DNA from: an uncultured Thermoguttaceae bacterium
Lineage (GTDB): Bacteria; Planctomycetota; Planctomycetia; Pirellulales; Thermoguttaceae
Direction: 5' to 3'
Length of the DNA stretch: 64,000 nt
Assembly (NCBI GenBank): GCA_938042245.1
Contig: CALIRO010000062.1
Location: 57,565 to 121,564, forward strand
The notes under the pieces are model-generated. The model had not been told where the DNA came from. It saw only the letters and a list, made by a program, of their open reading frames with translations, and ran no database searches. Within the stretch, counting starts at the first letter, position 1, and each line of letters begins with the position of its first letter. The translations under genes were made by a program, and so were the position numbers. Shown here in pieces: positions 53,821-63,878 of the stretch.

Positions 53821-55095
53821 TTATTTTGGAAAAATTTCTTCCCGAATTAGGTCTTCGAACGTTTGCCGACGGCGCACAAGCCGGGCTTGGCCATCCTGAA
53901 TGAGTACCTCAGCGGCTAAAGGCTTGCTGTTGTAATTCGATCCCATGACAAACCCGTAGGCACCGGCCCGCTCCAAAATCAGCCAATCCCCTACCTTTGC
54001 TTTAGGCAACCGTCTGGGGACCACAAATCCCCCCTCCTGTTGGGTAAAGATATCCCCCGATTCGCACAATGGACCCCCTACGATCGCCTCAATGTCCGGC
54101 CGATCCAGGTCCCCCTCCGCCGGGCAGATCGAAATCGGATGATACGCCCCATAAAGAATGGGCCTGGCTAAGTTGTTAAACCCTGCATCGACTAAATAAA
54201 ACGTAAACTGCCCCTGCTGTTTGACCGCCCGGATTTCGCTGAGCAGATACCCCGCCTCCGCCACAATGAAGCGCCCCGGTTCGATTTCCAGGCGAATGGG
54301 ATGCCCCAGGGCCTCCTGAAGCCGCTGCCGGGTCCTGTCCCAAAGCCGATAATATTCATCCAAATCCACATACTGTTCTTCGGGCCGATAGGGAATTGGT
54401 AGTCCTCCACCGCCGCTAATGGAACGGATAGTCGGCCCGGCCTTTAAGACGGCTTTTTCCATAGCTCCGCAGACCTGAGCCAAGTGCTCCAAATCCGTCC
54501 CAGAACCGATATGCATATGCAGCCCGGTTACACGGAGTCCAAACTCTGCCGCCTCCTCCAAACATGCTGCAAGCTGTTCATACCAGATGCCATGTTTGGA
54601 TCGCTCGCCGCCGGTGTTAGTCTTCAAGTGATGCCCATGGCCGAAACCGGGGTTAATCCGCAGGGTAATCTCTCGGCCCGGCGCTACGGCCCCATATTGG
54701 CGGATCATGTCCGGCGAACCGCAATTGACGTGGATACCCTCTTGCACAACCAGGGCCAGCGATTCCCGGTCGAAAATGTCCGCTGTATAAACAATCGGGG
54801 GCGGATCGCCCTGAGCCGGGTAGCCCACATACAAGGCCCGCCGGACCTCCCCCGCACTGACACAATCGACCAGCGCCCCATGGCGCCGCAGCAAATCCAG
54901 CACCGCCAGATTGCTGCACGCCTTCATCGCATACCGCACACAGTCAAACCGGTGCAGGTCTCCCAATCGGCGCAACATCCAGGACCCATCATAGACAAAT
55001 AGCGGCGTACCAAACTGCTCGGCCAATTGGGCAACCGGAATGCCAGCAATTTCCGTGCGCAAACGGACAAACGGTGGTCTAATGGGCATAGACAT
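53821..55095 (-). CDS. lysA: Diaminopimelate decarboxylase
   Basis: The 424-residue PLP enzyme converts meso-diaminopimelate to lysine in the cytoplasm. Lys58 in RYAMKACSNLAVL is the Schiff-base lysine. HHLKTNTGGERSKHGIW, the phosphate-binding SISGGGGLPIPY and CESGDIFTQQ near residue 343 (active-site Cys of the dimer partner) follow. Fold type III barrel and C-terminal beta domain are both complete. It starts at ATG 55095; a second in-frame ATG lies six bases inside. Confidence 0.95.
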   Translation of the reverse strand: MSMPIRPPFVRLRTEIAGIPVAQLAEQFGTPLFVYDGSWMLRRLGDLHRFDCVRYAMKACSNLAVLDLLRRHGALVDCVSAGEVRRALYVGYPAQGDPPPIVYTADIFDRESLALVVQEGIHVNCGSPDMIRQYGAVAPGREITLRINPGFGHGHHLKTNTGGERSKHGIWYEQLAACLEEAAEFGLRVTGLHMHIGSGTDLEHLAQVCGAMEKAVLKAGPTIRSISGGGGLPIPYRPEEQYVDLDEYYRLWDRTRQRLQEALGHPIRLEIEPGRFIVAEAGYLLSEIRAVKQQGQFTFYLVDAGFNNLARPILYGAYHPISICPAEGDLDRPDIEAIVGGPLCESGDIFTQQEGGFVVPRRLPKAKVGDWLILERAGAYGFVMGSNYNSKPLAAEVLIQDGQARLVRRRQTFEDLIREEIFPK

Positions 55096-55339
55096 GGAAG
55101 GTCATCTAGATATGTACAAAGGAATATTTAACCATATTCCCCAAAGGAAACAGCCCGATGATATGCTTGTTGGGTTAGCTAGAGACGGCAGCATGAGTAC
55201 CTGAAAAAGACTGCCTCCCCGCATCGCCTTGTACCGCATCCTTCTGCTTAAGAAGATAAGAAGGAAGGGTAGCAGCGGCCGCTAAGCCTGCTGATCCAGT
55301 ATGGAGGAACGCAGCCTCCAGGGGCTCACCAACTGCCGC

Positions 55340-55741
55340 TCACCCACACGGCGAGCGGTGAAAATGCACCTGTCGCCAGTTAGCATCCTCGTCCCGATGC
55401 CAAATGCGAGTTTCCGAAAATCCCCGGGTAACCGGTTTTCCCGTGACAGGATCTATCTGCTGATTCAGCCGGATATAACTGACTACCGCCGTATCCCCCA
55501 GAATGCGCACATGGGGGGAACAGATGGTAGTGTTCCGCGGTTTTTCCGCCGGTCCCAAATCGAAATAAAACCCATGAAAATCCAGCCCTTCGACCAGATG
55601 GCCGTGGCTTTCCGGCTCGAAGCAAGTAAGCGTCGGATCGCAAAGCCGTTGATAGGTTTCCCAGTCCGCTTCGCTGATGGCGTCTAAGATGCGCTGCGTC
55701 AGGTCCAACAATTCCCGTTTGGTAGATTCCAAATCTTTCAT
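55340..55741 (-). CDS. NTF2-like protein of the CaMKII-association-domain type
   Basis: The 133-residue protein matches the SnoaL/NTF2 fold, closest to bacterial homologues of the CaM-kinase II association domain: LLDLTQRILDAISEADWETY, LCDPTLTCFEPESHGHLVEG, GFYFDLG and a closing WRQVHFHRS. GGAGG lies 8 bases before the ATG at 55741. Bacterial members are usually small oligomers of unknown ligand. It stands alone between lysA and thyX. Confidence 0.82.
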   Translation of the reverse strand: MKDLESTKRELLDLTQRILDAISEADWETYQRLCDPTLTCFEPESHGHLVEGLDFHGFYFDLGPAEKPRNTTICSPHVRILGDTAVVSYIRLNQQIDPVTGKPVTRGFSETRIWHRDEDANWRQVHFHRSPCG

Positions 55742-55800
55742 GGGCAGCCTCCCAAAAATACCCCTCGCTCAAAGGCCCTTTTAGTGCTGGCCGGTGTTTT

Positions 55801-55985
55801 GTCCCATTTCAGCCGAATGGCGCAACAAGGCATTCCTGGCAAACAGGCATCCAGTTTTTTGTTTAGCTCCTGTGGTTTCCCGCTAGGGCGGGAACAAGTT
55901 TCTACACTGCCGCTGGGGCGGGAATGACACCGTAGCAGTTTTCTCGGAAAAGGCAGGGGAGTTGTTCCTTCGGCTGAAGAGTTAC
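55801..55985. repeat. Family 2 inverted element, copy d
   Basis: Left end GTCCCATTTCAGCCGAAT and right end CTTCGGCTGAAGAGTTAC are inverted repeats. The centre has two GGGCGGGAA words (55895 and 55914 regions). At about 185 bp it is the longest copy, perhaps because the centre is duplicated. It ends 8 bases before the thyX stop codon. Confidence 0.72.
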
Positions 55986-55992
55986 GGGGTTT

Positions 55993-56889
55993 TTACGAAC
56001 TCGGGCGCACAATTCCCAGCCGTCGGAGTTTTTCGCGGCATTCATCCCGTTCTCGGCAGCGGGGCAATTCTTTCCAGGCGGGGTTTTGGGCGGCAAGAAA
56101 ATCCTCCTCGGTGGCCGGGATTTTACCTGCCTGAGCCAACCGCTGGATAACCTCTTGCTCCAACCGGCTTAGGCACAGTGCCTGAAGCCGGTAATCCTCA
56201 AACGCCTCCCAAACCAGGGGAAACAGCGGCCGAACAATCTCATACGCGATTGTGTGGGCATATTGGCGGATTTCCCACTGCGCCTCCGGGGCAAGCCGAA
56301 GCTCCAAAAAATGCAGCAAATTGTGGAGATCAATTTTCCAGTAGGCCTCGGTGTAAGTCGATAAAGGCAGGTCTTTGCGGGCCTGCTCGCGGGCCACTCC
56401 CAGTTCCAATCGGCGTTTGTACACCTGGCGGGCGTGAGCCTGTAACTGGGCTTCGGCCGCGGAAAGCTCCTGGCCCAGCTCCGGCGAAAGAAAACCTTCG
56501 CTCCCCTGCCGATTCTGCGCCGATTGCAGACGCCACCGATCCGGCGCCGTCTGCTGCGCTGCCTCAATGGCCACCGAATACCGCGTGCTGTATTCATTGA
56601 CCGAGGCCGTCCGATGCCGAATCCACTGCCGCCAACAGTCCATCGGCACCCGCACCAACAATTTCACCTCCGCCATCTCAAACGGACTGGTATGCCGATG
56701 CCGCATCAAATATCGGATCAACGTCCGATCGTCGGAGACCGTGCGCGTCCCTTCCCCATAGCTAACCCGTGCGGCCTGCACGATGGCCCCATCATCGCCC
56801 ATCACATCCACCAACGCTACAAAACCATCATCCAACACCGGAAACTTCTTCCAACGCAAACGTTCGACCAACTCGATGCGAGTGCTCAT
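55993..56889 (-). CDS. thyX: FAD-dependent thymidylate synthase
   Basis: ThyX makes dTMP from dUMP with methylene-tetrahydrofolate and FADH2. The 298-residue protein carries the ThyX motif RHRTASVNEYSTRY at about residues 89-102, preceded by RHRHTSPFEMAEVKLLVRVP. It is longer than the common 220-250 residues, the extra being at the C-terminus. No thyA is in the window. The start ATG at 56889 lacks a strong ribosome-binding site; the conserved N-terminal part begins soon after it. Confidence 0.95.
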   Translation of the reverse strand: MSTRIELVERLRWKKFPVLDDGFVALVDVMGDDGAIVQAARVSYGEGTRTVSDDRTLIRYLMRHRHTSPFEMAEVKLLVRVPMDCWRQWIRHRTASVNEYSTRYSVAIEAAQQTAPDRWRLQSAQNRQGSEGFLSPELGQELSAAEAQLQAHARQVYKRRLELGVAREQARKDLPLSTYTEAYWKIDLHNLLHFLELRLAPEAQWEIRQYAHTIAYEIVRPLFPLVWEAFEDYRLQALCLSRLEQEVIQRLAQAGKIPATEEDFLAAQNPAWKELPRCRERDECREKLRRLGIVRPSS

Positions 56890-57188
56890 TGTCGATCATC
56901 CGATTCCATGTTTTGTTGGGAAGACCATACCCTCCGAAACAGATCCGGGTCTCTCCCCGCCCTGGCGGAAAAACCATATCCTGCTATCCCCGTCGGCTCC
57001 CCTGCCCGCTTCTCATCTACCCACACAGCGAACCCCTCGAATAGACCAACAGGCAGAGAAGGCCGAATTCTTTTGGAAATGGCAAGAGTTTAAAAGCCAG
57101 AAGTTTTAAAAGATATTTTGCCCGTTGGGAGCTAAATCCGCAAGCCGTGGGAACGACGGCAAATAAGACCGATCTGCGGTACCCTATG

Positions 57189-58001
57189 CTAGGTAGGCCC
57201 AACCAGATAGCGCGCTTCCGGGGGGCCGTCCCATACCCCTGCCGGACCCCAACGAGGCGGTGCACTCAGAGAGCCGGGCAGCCGGGCTTCCCTCAGCGGA
57301 TTCGCATACGGCAAAGGATCTTCCAGGCCCGCCTCCTGAAAACCCCGACGGCGCAAGATACAGGCATCGCAGCGGGCGCAGGCCCTCCCGTCTGGACCGG
57401 GATCATAGCAGGAAGAGGTGAGCCGATAATCCAGACCTAAGGCCACCCCTCGGCGAATAATCTCCGCTTTACTGCAACCCAAAAGCGGGGCATGAATCTG
57501 GAACCGAAGTTGGCCCTCGACGCCGGCTTTGGTGGCCAAGTTCGCCAAGTGCGCAAAGGCCTCCAAAAACTCCGGCCGACAGTCCGGATAGCCGCTGGAA
57601 TCCACCGTATGAACGCCCACGAAAATATCGGCCGCTCCGACCACCTCGGCATAGCCCAAAGCCAAGGCCAACAGAATCGTATTCCGCGCCGGCACATAGG
57701 TAGGGGGAATGCCCTGGCCGATTTCCTCCAGCGGCCGATTCTTCGGCACCGGCACCTGGCCGGTCAGCGCGCTAGCCAAAAGCCCGCCTAGCTCAAGCCG
57801 AACGATCCGGTGCTCCTGCATCTGCAAGAACTGAGCCAGCCGACCAGCCGCCTCCAATTCCCAGCGGTTGCGCTGGCCATAATCGACCGTCAGCCCATAG
57901 AGAGCGAACCCCTCGGCTTTTGCCACAGCAGCGGCCGTAGCCGAGTCCAAACCGCCGGACAAAAGTACAATGGCCGGTTTCCCTTGCATGGGCGCAGACA
58001 T
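57189..58001 (-). CDS. queC: 7-cyano-7-deazaguanine synthase
   Basis: QueC converts 7-carboxy-7-deazaguanine to preQ0 with ATP and ammonia. The PP-loop [20 protein letters not shown] lies at residues about 10-28, followed by [17 protein letters not shown]. The four zinc-binding cysteines are in [20 protein letters not shown] at about 197-213. Length 270 residues is slightly above the usual 220-240 because of a C-terminal extension. It is not in an operon with other queuosine genes; queF is at 6588-6974. The ATG at 58001 has a second in-frame ATG 12 bases inside. Confidence 0.95.
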   Translation of the reverse strand: MSAPMQGKPAIVLLSGGLDSATAAAVAKAEGFALYGLTVDYGQRNRWELEAAGRLAQFLQMQEHRIVRLELGGLLASALTGQVPVPKNRPLEEIGQGIPPTYVPARNTILLALALGYAEVVGAADIFVGVHTVDSSGYPDCRPEFLEAFAHLANLATKAGVEGQLRFQIHAPLLGCSKAEIIRRGVALGLDYRLTSSCYDPGPDGRACARCDACILRRRGFQEAGLEDPLPYANPLREARLPGSLSAPPRWGPAGVWDGPPEARYLVGPT

Positions 58002-58107
58002 ACACAGGGCGCAGTTTGCACCCAGGGCACAAAGCCGCCAAAGATCGCCCCACCCAGCAGGCCGAACTAGCCTACTCAGTTAGCAACTCACCGAGCCGAT
58101 AGAGTAA

Positions 58108-58410
58108 TTACCAGCTTCGTCGGCCGGACCAATTTCGTCCGCCGCCCGGGCGCCGAGGTCGCTGGGTCTTCGGCCGGGCTTCGTTGACCGTAACCGCCCG
58201 GCCGGCAATGCGCGCCAAATGTAAGCCTTCAATCGCCTGGGCCGCCGCCGCCGTATCGGGCATCTCCACAAAAGCAAACCCCCGAGGCTTTCCAGTAGAC
58301 CGATCCACAATGATCGTTACCGAACTGACCTCCCCGTACTGCTCAAAGGCTTCCCGGAGTTCCTGCTCGGTAGCTTCGTACGCCAAATTCCCTACGTAAA
58401 TGCTGGTCAC
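58108..58410 (-). CDS. RRM-domain RNA-binding protein
   Basis: The 100-residue protein is a single RNA-recognition motif of the bacterial Rbp type: RNP2 SIYVGNLAYEA and RNP1 KPRGFAFVEM, then a basic Arg/Gly-rich tail. It starts with GTG at 58410 behind GGAGGGAG. In cyanobacteria and planctomycetes such proteins bind RNA, often cold-induced; here regulation is not shown. It lies 106 bases upstream of queC in the same direction. Confidence 0.93.
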   Translation of the reverse strand: MTSIYVGNLAYEATEQELREAFEQYGEVSSVTIIVDRSTGKPRGFAFVEMPDTAAAAQAIEGLHLARIAGRAVTVNEARPKTQRPRRPGGGRNWSGRRSW

Positions 58411-58662
58411 GGATCAACTCCCTCCAGACATACCATGAAACAAAAAAACCAAAAACCGACGTCGGGATGTCTGGAAAGAGCCTTGCCCGCCGCTTGCTGG
58501 ACCAGCTTCATTCTCAGATATCCCAGATTTTATTATTTTATTCCTGTTTTCCTTTTTTGTCAATACGAGAGTCTTTCAAAACTGCCCCCCAGAAGGAAAA
58601 ATCTTCCCCTCCAGGAGCAACTTCCTCTTTCGAGACTTTCTGCGCATGGATAGGTGAGAGCG

Positions 58663-60556
58663 TTACCAGCCTGATCTCCGAGCAGCCGCCCGAAAGCCCG
58701 CTTCTACCGCGGCGGCATATTTGGCACGTTGTTCTGCGCTTCGCTGGATATTCTCGGCTCGTGTTTGGAGCTGCAGGAGTGCAATGACCTTTTGTTGGAT
58801 AGCCTTTGCTTCCCGTTGGCATGTTTTGGCAATTTCTTCGCCCATGGCGGTAAGGGTTGTTTCTGCCTGTTGGAAGGCGTTCCATTTTGACTTTCCTTCT
58901 GGATCAGCCAGGGCTTTGTCCAGGCTGTCGAAGGAACGAAGGATTTCGGTCCCGTCCAGCAGAAACAGTTGGCCTTCGACGCCTTTGACCCGTTTGAGAA
59001 GGGTCCACTGGCTGCCCCCTTCGAGGAGAACAAACATTCCTTTAGGATAAAGGTCTTTAGGCGATTGGGCTTGTTTTTCCGATGGCTTGCCGCGGTCCCA
59101 AACCCCCAGATAAAGGCCCTTCTCGTTGAGATAGATATTCACCAGCCCATGGAGCTTTCCACGCTCATAGGAAAAAACCCCTACAGGAATTAAAGAGGTA
59201 ACAGGGGTCTGAATAGTCCGTTCTTCGACGACTAACAGTGCTCGATCGTGACTGCCGCCTAAGATATCCACCAATCGCTTCTCCTCTCGAATTTGCGTTT
59301 TTTCCTTCCACACAAAAGCATAGCTATGCGGCAGCCCAAACAGAGATGGGCCAGTTTGACGAAAGTAAATTCCTGTTAGAACATATCCGATGTCCGGAAT
59401 CTGCAGCTTAATATCAGTAATATTTGACTGCAGGGTATTATCCACGGCGCGTACAAATTTTTCATCGATATCTTTTTCAGCAGGTATTAACGATTTCAAC
59501 GAGAACACCTCGCCGTCTGGCAATGGGACCTGGAGGTCAGAGGGGTTTATTTGTACCGCTTGGAGTTTCTTGACTTGGGGCGGCATAAGGCTTGCCAATG
59601 GTCTTAGGGGGTTTCCTTTGGAACGAGCCACAAACGCTTTCACATCCACACAGGCAATGGCAAAGTTGACGTTTTGTGCCCTGATGAAAGCGGAAGAAGC
59701 CAACGTATTGACCCCAACCACTTCGCCGAAACTGTTGAGCAATGGACCACCGCTATTACCTGGGGAAATTGGCGCGGTTGTCTGAATCAGCGTCAAATCG
59801 TCGTCTAATTCTGGCGCAAATTTAACCGGTAGAGTACGTCGCGTATCTTGGCGAATTTCCCGGCACGTGCGCACGGCGCTGACCTCGCCGCGAGTAACCG
59901 TCCCTTGGAGTCCCAAGGGGGAGCCAAAAGCATATACCTCCTCCAGTTTTTCTGGCAATTCGGAGGCAATGGGCAGATGAGGTCCACCCTGGGGCCGGTC
60001 CACCCGCAAAAGAGCTAGGTCTTTGCCCCGCTCCGCAGCCAAAAAACCTAAGATGCGATAAGTCTCTTCGCCCACTTTGGCCGTGGCTTCTGAGGCATCT
60101 TTGATTACATGATAATTAGTTACCACCAGGTCTCGGTCCACAAAAAAGCCGCTACCGGCGCCTTGGTCGGTTTCGATTCGGACGACGGCCGGTTCGACCC
60201 GCCTGAGTAATTCCTCTCGGCCGAGCCGCTGCCGACCTGCCGGTTGCCCAGGCGGAACCGGCCCTTCTTTTTTCGGCGGCAGACCTGGTTTGGGCTGGGC
60301 TAAACTGCGCAGGTATTCTTGATCCGCCTGACTGAGCCTGGCAATAGGCACCTGAACGGTCCGGCCGTCCCTCTTACGGAGCAGGACCGTATTTTTATTT
60401 CCATCAATTTCCACTAACACCGCTTCCACGGAATACATTCCCGTGTCGTCTTTCCAGAGGCGGAATTCTGCCGGGTTCCCCCCCGAGCAGCACAACCGTC
60501 CACAGCCAGCCGCATACACCCCCCAAATAGCCTAACCGGTTGCCTCTTGCCCTCAT
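58663..60556 (-). CDS. SHD1-domain trypsin-like serine protease (apparent frameshift at a G7 run)
   Basis: The main frame (58663-60519) encodes an SHD1 domain (FRLWKDDTGMYSVEAVLVEI and VPIARLSQADQEYL), then a trypsin/HtrA-like peptidase. The catalytic triad is His in VTNYHVIKDA (about 137), Asp in GKDLALLRV (about 168) and Ser in SPGNSGGPLL (about 254). The C-terminal 280 residues are unrecognised and end in a coiled-coil-like helix. A signal-peptide-like start (ATG 60556 behind AAAAGGGGAAGACCT, then GYLGGVCGWLWTVVLLGG) is in another frame. The two are separated by a run of seven G (minus strand, 60478-60484); six G would join them. Likely an envelope protease, with the frameshift a sequencing error or slippage. 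Confidence 0.82.
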
Positions 60557-61477
60557 AGGTCTTCCCCTTTTGTCCCATGGTGAAAAGAACCTACCCAATC
60601 GCGGAACATATATAAAAATACCCGTTGATCCCTCAGGCGTCAATCCCCCCTTCCTTGGATAACCATAGCAATCGGACTGGGTGCCGGAATGAATGAACTT
60701 GCCCCATAGAAGTCTCGCTTTGTATCTACCAAACAGTTAGAATCGAAAAGTATGTAGGGCAGACAACAGGAATTTCCGCTCCGATGCCTCCGTTAGAGGG
60801 GCCATGAGGGAAAATGTTCCCCTTTCTTCTTGGCATCCCCGCGTAAGCAGGGATCCAAGCTACGATGAAGCATTGGGATTTTTTTGCCTATTTATTAGGG
60901 ATCCCCATAGAACCAGAGTACAGGGAACCCCCTTGGGAAAAACTTTTTCGATTCATTTCATTTCGGGGCAACTTCTTATGGGGGATTTGGACTCCCCACG
61001 GAACGGTATCTTTCTTTGAGATCGGGGGTTACCATTTTCATCCTTGGTTTTGGTTCCGAGAGGGAGGCGGGAAGAACCGATTGTCCATATAATTTCTAAC
61101 CCCAATGTTTACAGTCGGTTAGGAGATCTCCTCTGGAAGGATTGTCTCAAGAATGGTCAAAGCAGGGCGGTGGGGTAGGGGATTTCGACTATATTTGGCC
61201 AACGGCGGCAACCCTATTGAAAGGGGGGCTGGCAAAACATTATAATATTCGTGTCTTTATCACTTATATTTACATTTTAATGAAGGGAGCGGTGAGGAGG
61301 GACTGCGAATGGGCAAGGAAAGTTTGCCTCCAGTGCCTCTGCGTCTTCCTCGGTTACCATGGGGAGACGTCGATTGCGTGGATGCCGAAGCGAGTTGACA
61401 AATGGTTAACCATTAAACCTATCCGGATGGCATCCGCTTGCGGAGGTCTTTTTACTATTGCGATGGAGCACCGACAG
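60557..61477. other. Intergenic region upstream of the molybdoenzyme operon
   Basis: No gene is supported over these 921 bases; the short open frames lack domains. A CATCCCCGCGTAAGCAGGGATCC palindrome at about 60834-60856 resembles the centre of family 2 elements. The last 90 bases hold the promoter candidate described separately. Confidence 0.4.
61395..61423 (+). promoter_or_regulatory. Promoter candidate with palindromic operator
   Basis: TTGACA (61395-61400) is a consensus -35 box. The perfect 14-base palindrome AATGGTTAACCATT (61401-61414) fills the spacer, and a weak -10 (CCTATC or nearby) follows at a 17-base spacing. A regulator bound to the palindrome would block the promoter. It precedes the Fe-S subunit start by about 55 bases. 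Confidence 0.45.
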
Positions 61478-62551
61478 ATGGAGAGCAATTCGCTTGAAGC
61501 GTTGGAGCGAGTGGGGGAACCTCACAGGAGCCAACCAAGAGCCGATGAACACGGGGAGGGGCGATGCGCGAGGGCCGATGCAGAGGTGCAAGCCCCCAAC
61601 TGGTGGGATATGGGCTCATGCAAACCGGTTAGGGGGGAGCCTGAGGGCGATCCAGGGCGGTTAGGGACCCTGGGTGCAGCCGGGCACGGAGCTTCTGGGG
61701 CCCCGGAGGGGCGGCGGGAGTCGCTGCGGCGCATGGGGGGAGCATTTTTGTCGGGGGTAGCCCTGGCGCTGGGGGTGGCTCGGCCTGGGGCGGCGCAGGA
61801 GTCTCAGGTACAAGAGCACCCCCTGCCGGAACTGCCCCCGCCCCAGCCCCAGGAGGATGTGCTCATCCGCATGATGCGTGATCTGCAGCGGGCGCTTCGG
61901 AAGCCGATGACGCAGCGCCGCTGGGTGATGGTAATCGACCGGCGCAAGTGCGTGGGCTGCCATGCGTGTACGATTGCCTGCATCGCCGAGAACAAGCTAC
62001 CGCCGGGGGTGGTCTATCGGCCTGTGATGGACGAAGAGATCGGCCAATATCCGCACGTGTCGCGGCGATTTTTACCGCGTCCTTGCTTACAGTGCGACAA
62101 ACCGCCCTGCGTTCCTGTTTGCCCAGTGCATGCGACATGGAAGCGCCCCGACGGGATCGTGGTGGTCGATTACGAAGCATGCATCGGTTGCCGGTATTGC
62201 ATTACGGCGTGCCCGTATGCGGCCCGGTCGTTCGATTTTGGCGAGCATTATAGCGACGGAACGCCTCATTTGGCCGAGTATGACGCCACCGCCAGCCTCG
62301 AATATGGGCGAGTCTGGCAGCGGAAGGGTACGGGCTCGCCGGTGGGCAATGCGCGCAAGTGCCACTTCTGCCTGCACCGAATCGAAAAGGGCATGCTCCC
62401 CCAGTGCGTTACCACCTGTATCGGGCGGGCCACTTTCTTCGGCGATGCCAGCGACTCCGATAGCCTCGTGGCCGAACTGATTGGCAAACCGAATCTGATG
62501 CGACTCAAGGAGGAGTTGGGCACGGAGCCGCGCGTTTACTACCTCGTATAG
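61478..62551 (+). CDS. 4Fe-4S electron-transfer subunit of a molybdopterin oxidoreductase (PsrB/DmsB type)
   Basis: I place the start at ATG 61478 (GGAG 9 bases before), giving 357 residues; a longer frame from 61142 adds unlikely sequence. An N-terminal 75-residue extension leads to a Tat-type signal [20 protein letters not shown], so the subunit is probably exported. Four cysteine motifs ligate 4Fe-4S clusters: [37 protein letters not shown] and [20 protein letters not shown]. This is the electron-transfer subunit of DMSO-reductase-family complexes (polysulfide, thiosulfate, tetrathionate and related). Genes for the membrane and catalytic subunits follow. The N-terminal third is strongly G/C-rich. 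Confidence 0.92.
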   Translation: MESNSLEALERVGEPHRSQPRADEHGEGRCARADAEVQAPNWWDMGSCKPVRGEPEGDPGRLGTLGAAGHGASGAPEGRRESLRRMGGAFLSGVALALGVARPGAAQESQVQEHPLPELPPPQPQEDVLIRMMRDLQRALRKPMTQRRWVMVIDRRKCVGCHACTIACIAENKLPPGVVYRPVMDEEIGQYPHVSRRFLPRPCLQCDKPPCVPVCPVHATWKRPDGIVVVDYEACIGCRYCITACPYAARSFDFGEHYSDGTPHLAEYDATASLEYGRVWQRKGTGSPVGNARKCHFCLHRIEKGMLPQCVTTCIGRATFFGDASDSDSLVAELIGKPNLMRLKEELGTEPRVYYLV

Positions 62552-62576
62552 CTCCAGCAGGAAGGAGGCCAGACAA

Positions 62577-63878
62577 ATGGCGTTGCGCATCGCATTGGAG
62601 AAGCGAAATCAGCTGGTACTCTACTATGGCGGGTTGGCGATCCTTTCGCTGATAGGCATGATTGCCATAGGGGTGCGTCTGGTTTACGGCATGAGCGTTA
62701 CTAGCTTAAGCAGCCCGATCGCATGGGGCATGTGGGTTGCCTTCTACATCTACTTCATCGGGCTGTCCGCTGGGTCGTTTCTGCTCGCTGCGTCCATTTA
62801 TGTGTTTGGGATCTATCGGTACGAGAAGGTCGGGCGGATAGCGTTGCTTTCCGCTTTGTTCTCACTGATTGCTGGCTTTGTGTTTGTATGGATTGACCTC
62901 GGCCAGCCCTGGCGTGCTTGGAAGATGTTTACCCGTTGGAATTACACCTCGCTGTTGGCCTGGGAAGGTGTGGCCTACCTCTTCTATGCCCTGGTGCTGC
63001 CCATTATGCTATGGACATTGATGCGCTGTGACATAGCAGACCTCGTACGGCACACCATGGGTTGGCGCCAGCGGCTCTACCGATTGCTTACCTTCGGCTT
63101 CCGTTGTCCAGAGTCTGAGTCGGAGTATCAACGCTGCCACCGGGAAAGCCTGCGCATTGTGAAAACACTGGGCATCATCGGTATTGTCATCGCCATCGTG
63201 ATCCGCGGAGGCACAGCTGCTCTCTTTGCAGTCGTGGTTGCAAAGCCGTACTGGAACACAGCGCTCCTGCCTGTCATCTTTCTCGTCTCAGCCTTGGCAA
63301 GCGCTGCAGCTTTACTGACGTTTCTGTATGCCTTTTTCGGTCGCAAAGACGAAGACCATCTGGCGATTACGCGCGGCATGGCGCGCCTGATGGCAATATT
63401 GATCGGCGTCGAGTTATTCCTATTTGCCAATGAGCTGCTGATAGGGCTGTACGGGAAGGTTCCTGAGCACCTTGAAATCTATTACGCCATCTTCTTCGGC
63501 CCGTTTCCCTATACGTTTTGGATTGGACACCTGCTGCTCGGCGCAATCATTCCAATGACGCTTGTTCTGCTACCGCATACGCGCAACAGCGCTTTCTGGT
63601 TAGGGCTAGGCGGGTTAAGCGCGTTGATTGGGATTGTAGCCGTGCGCCTGAATTTTGTGATTCCGCCCTACGTTGTGCCCGTACTAGAAGGGTTAGATCA
63701 CGCGATTCATCAGCCGCGTTGGGCCTACAGCTACTTTCCCAGCTTCTGGGAGTGGGCGAGCAGCATTGGCACGATTGCCCTTGTGGTGCTCCTCTTCAGC
63801 CTCGCCTTCCAGTTCCTGCCGATATTCCACGAGTTTCCTGAGCGATTGAAATCGCAAGAAGGAGGTGCTGTGCAATGA
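62577..63878 (+). CDS. NrfD/PsrC-type membrane subunit
   Basis: The 433-residue protein has eight to ten hydrophobic helices and the NrfD-family features SSPIAWGMWVAFYIYFIGLS and ILIGVELFLFANELLIGLYG. It is the quinone-interacting membrane anchor of the complex. It starts 25 bases after the Fe-S subunit gene, behind AAGGAGG, and its stop codon overlaps the next start (ATGA at 63875-63878), which signals translational coupling. Its codon choice (more CGC, GCA and CTC) seems different from the genes earlier in the window, by eye only. Confidence 0.93.
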   Translation: MALRIALEKRNQLVLYYGGLAILSLIGMIAIGVRLVYGMSVTSLSSPIAWGMWVAFYIYFIGLSAGSFLLAASIYVFGIYRYEKVGRIALLSALFSLIAGFVFVWIDLGQPWRAWKMFTRWNYTSLLAWEGVAYLFYALVLPIMLWTLMRCDIADLVRHTMGWRQRLYRLLTFGFRCPESESEYQRCHRESLRIVKTLGIIGIVIAIVIRGGTAALFAVVVAKPYWNTALLPVIFLVSALASAAALLTFLYAFFGRKDEDHLAITRGMARLMAILIGVELFLFANELLIGLYGKVPEHLEIYYAIFFGPFPYTFWIGHLLLGAIIPMTLVLLPHTRNSAFWLGLGGLSALIGIVAVRLNFVIPPYVVPVLEGLDHAIHQPRWAYSYFPSFWEWASSIGTIALVVLLFSLAFQFLPIFHEFPERLKSQEGGAVQ

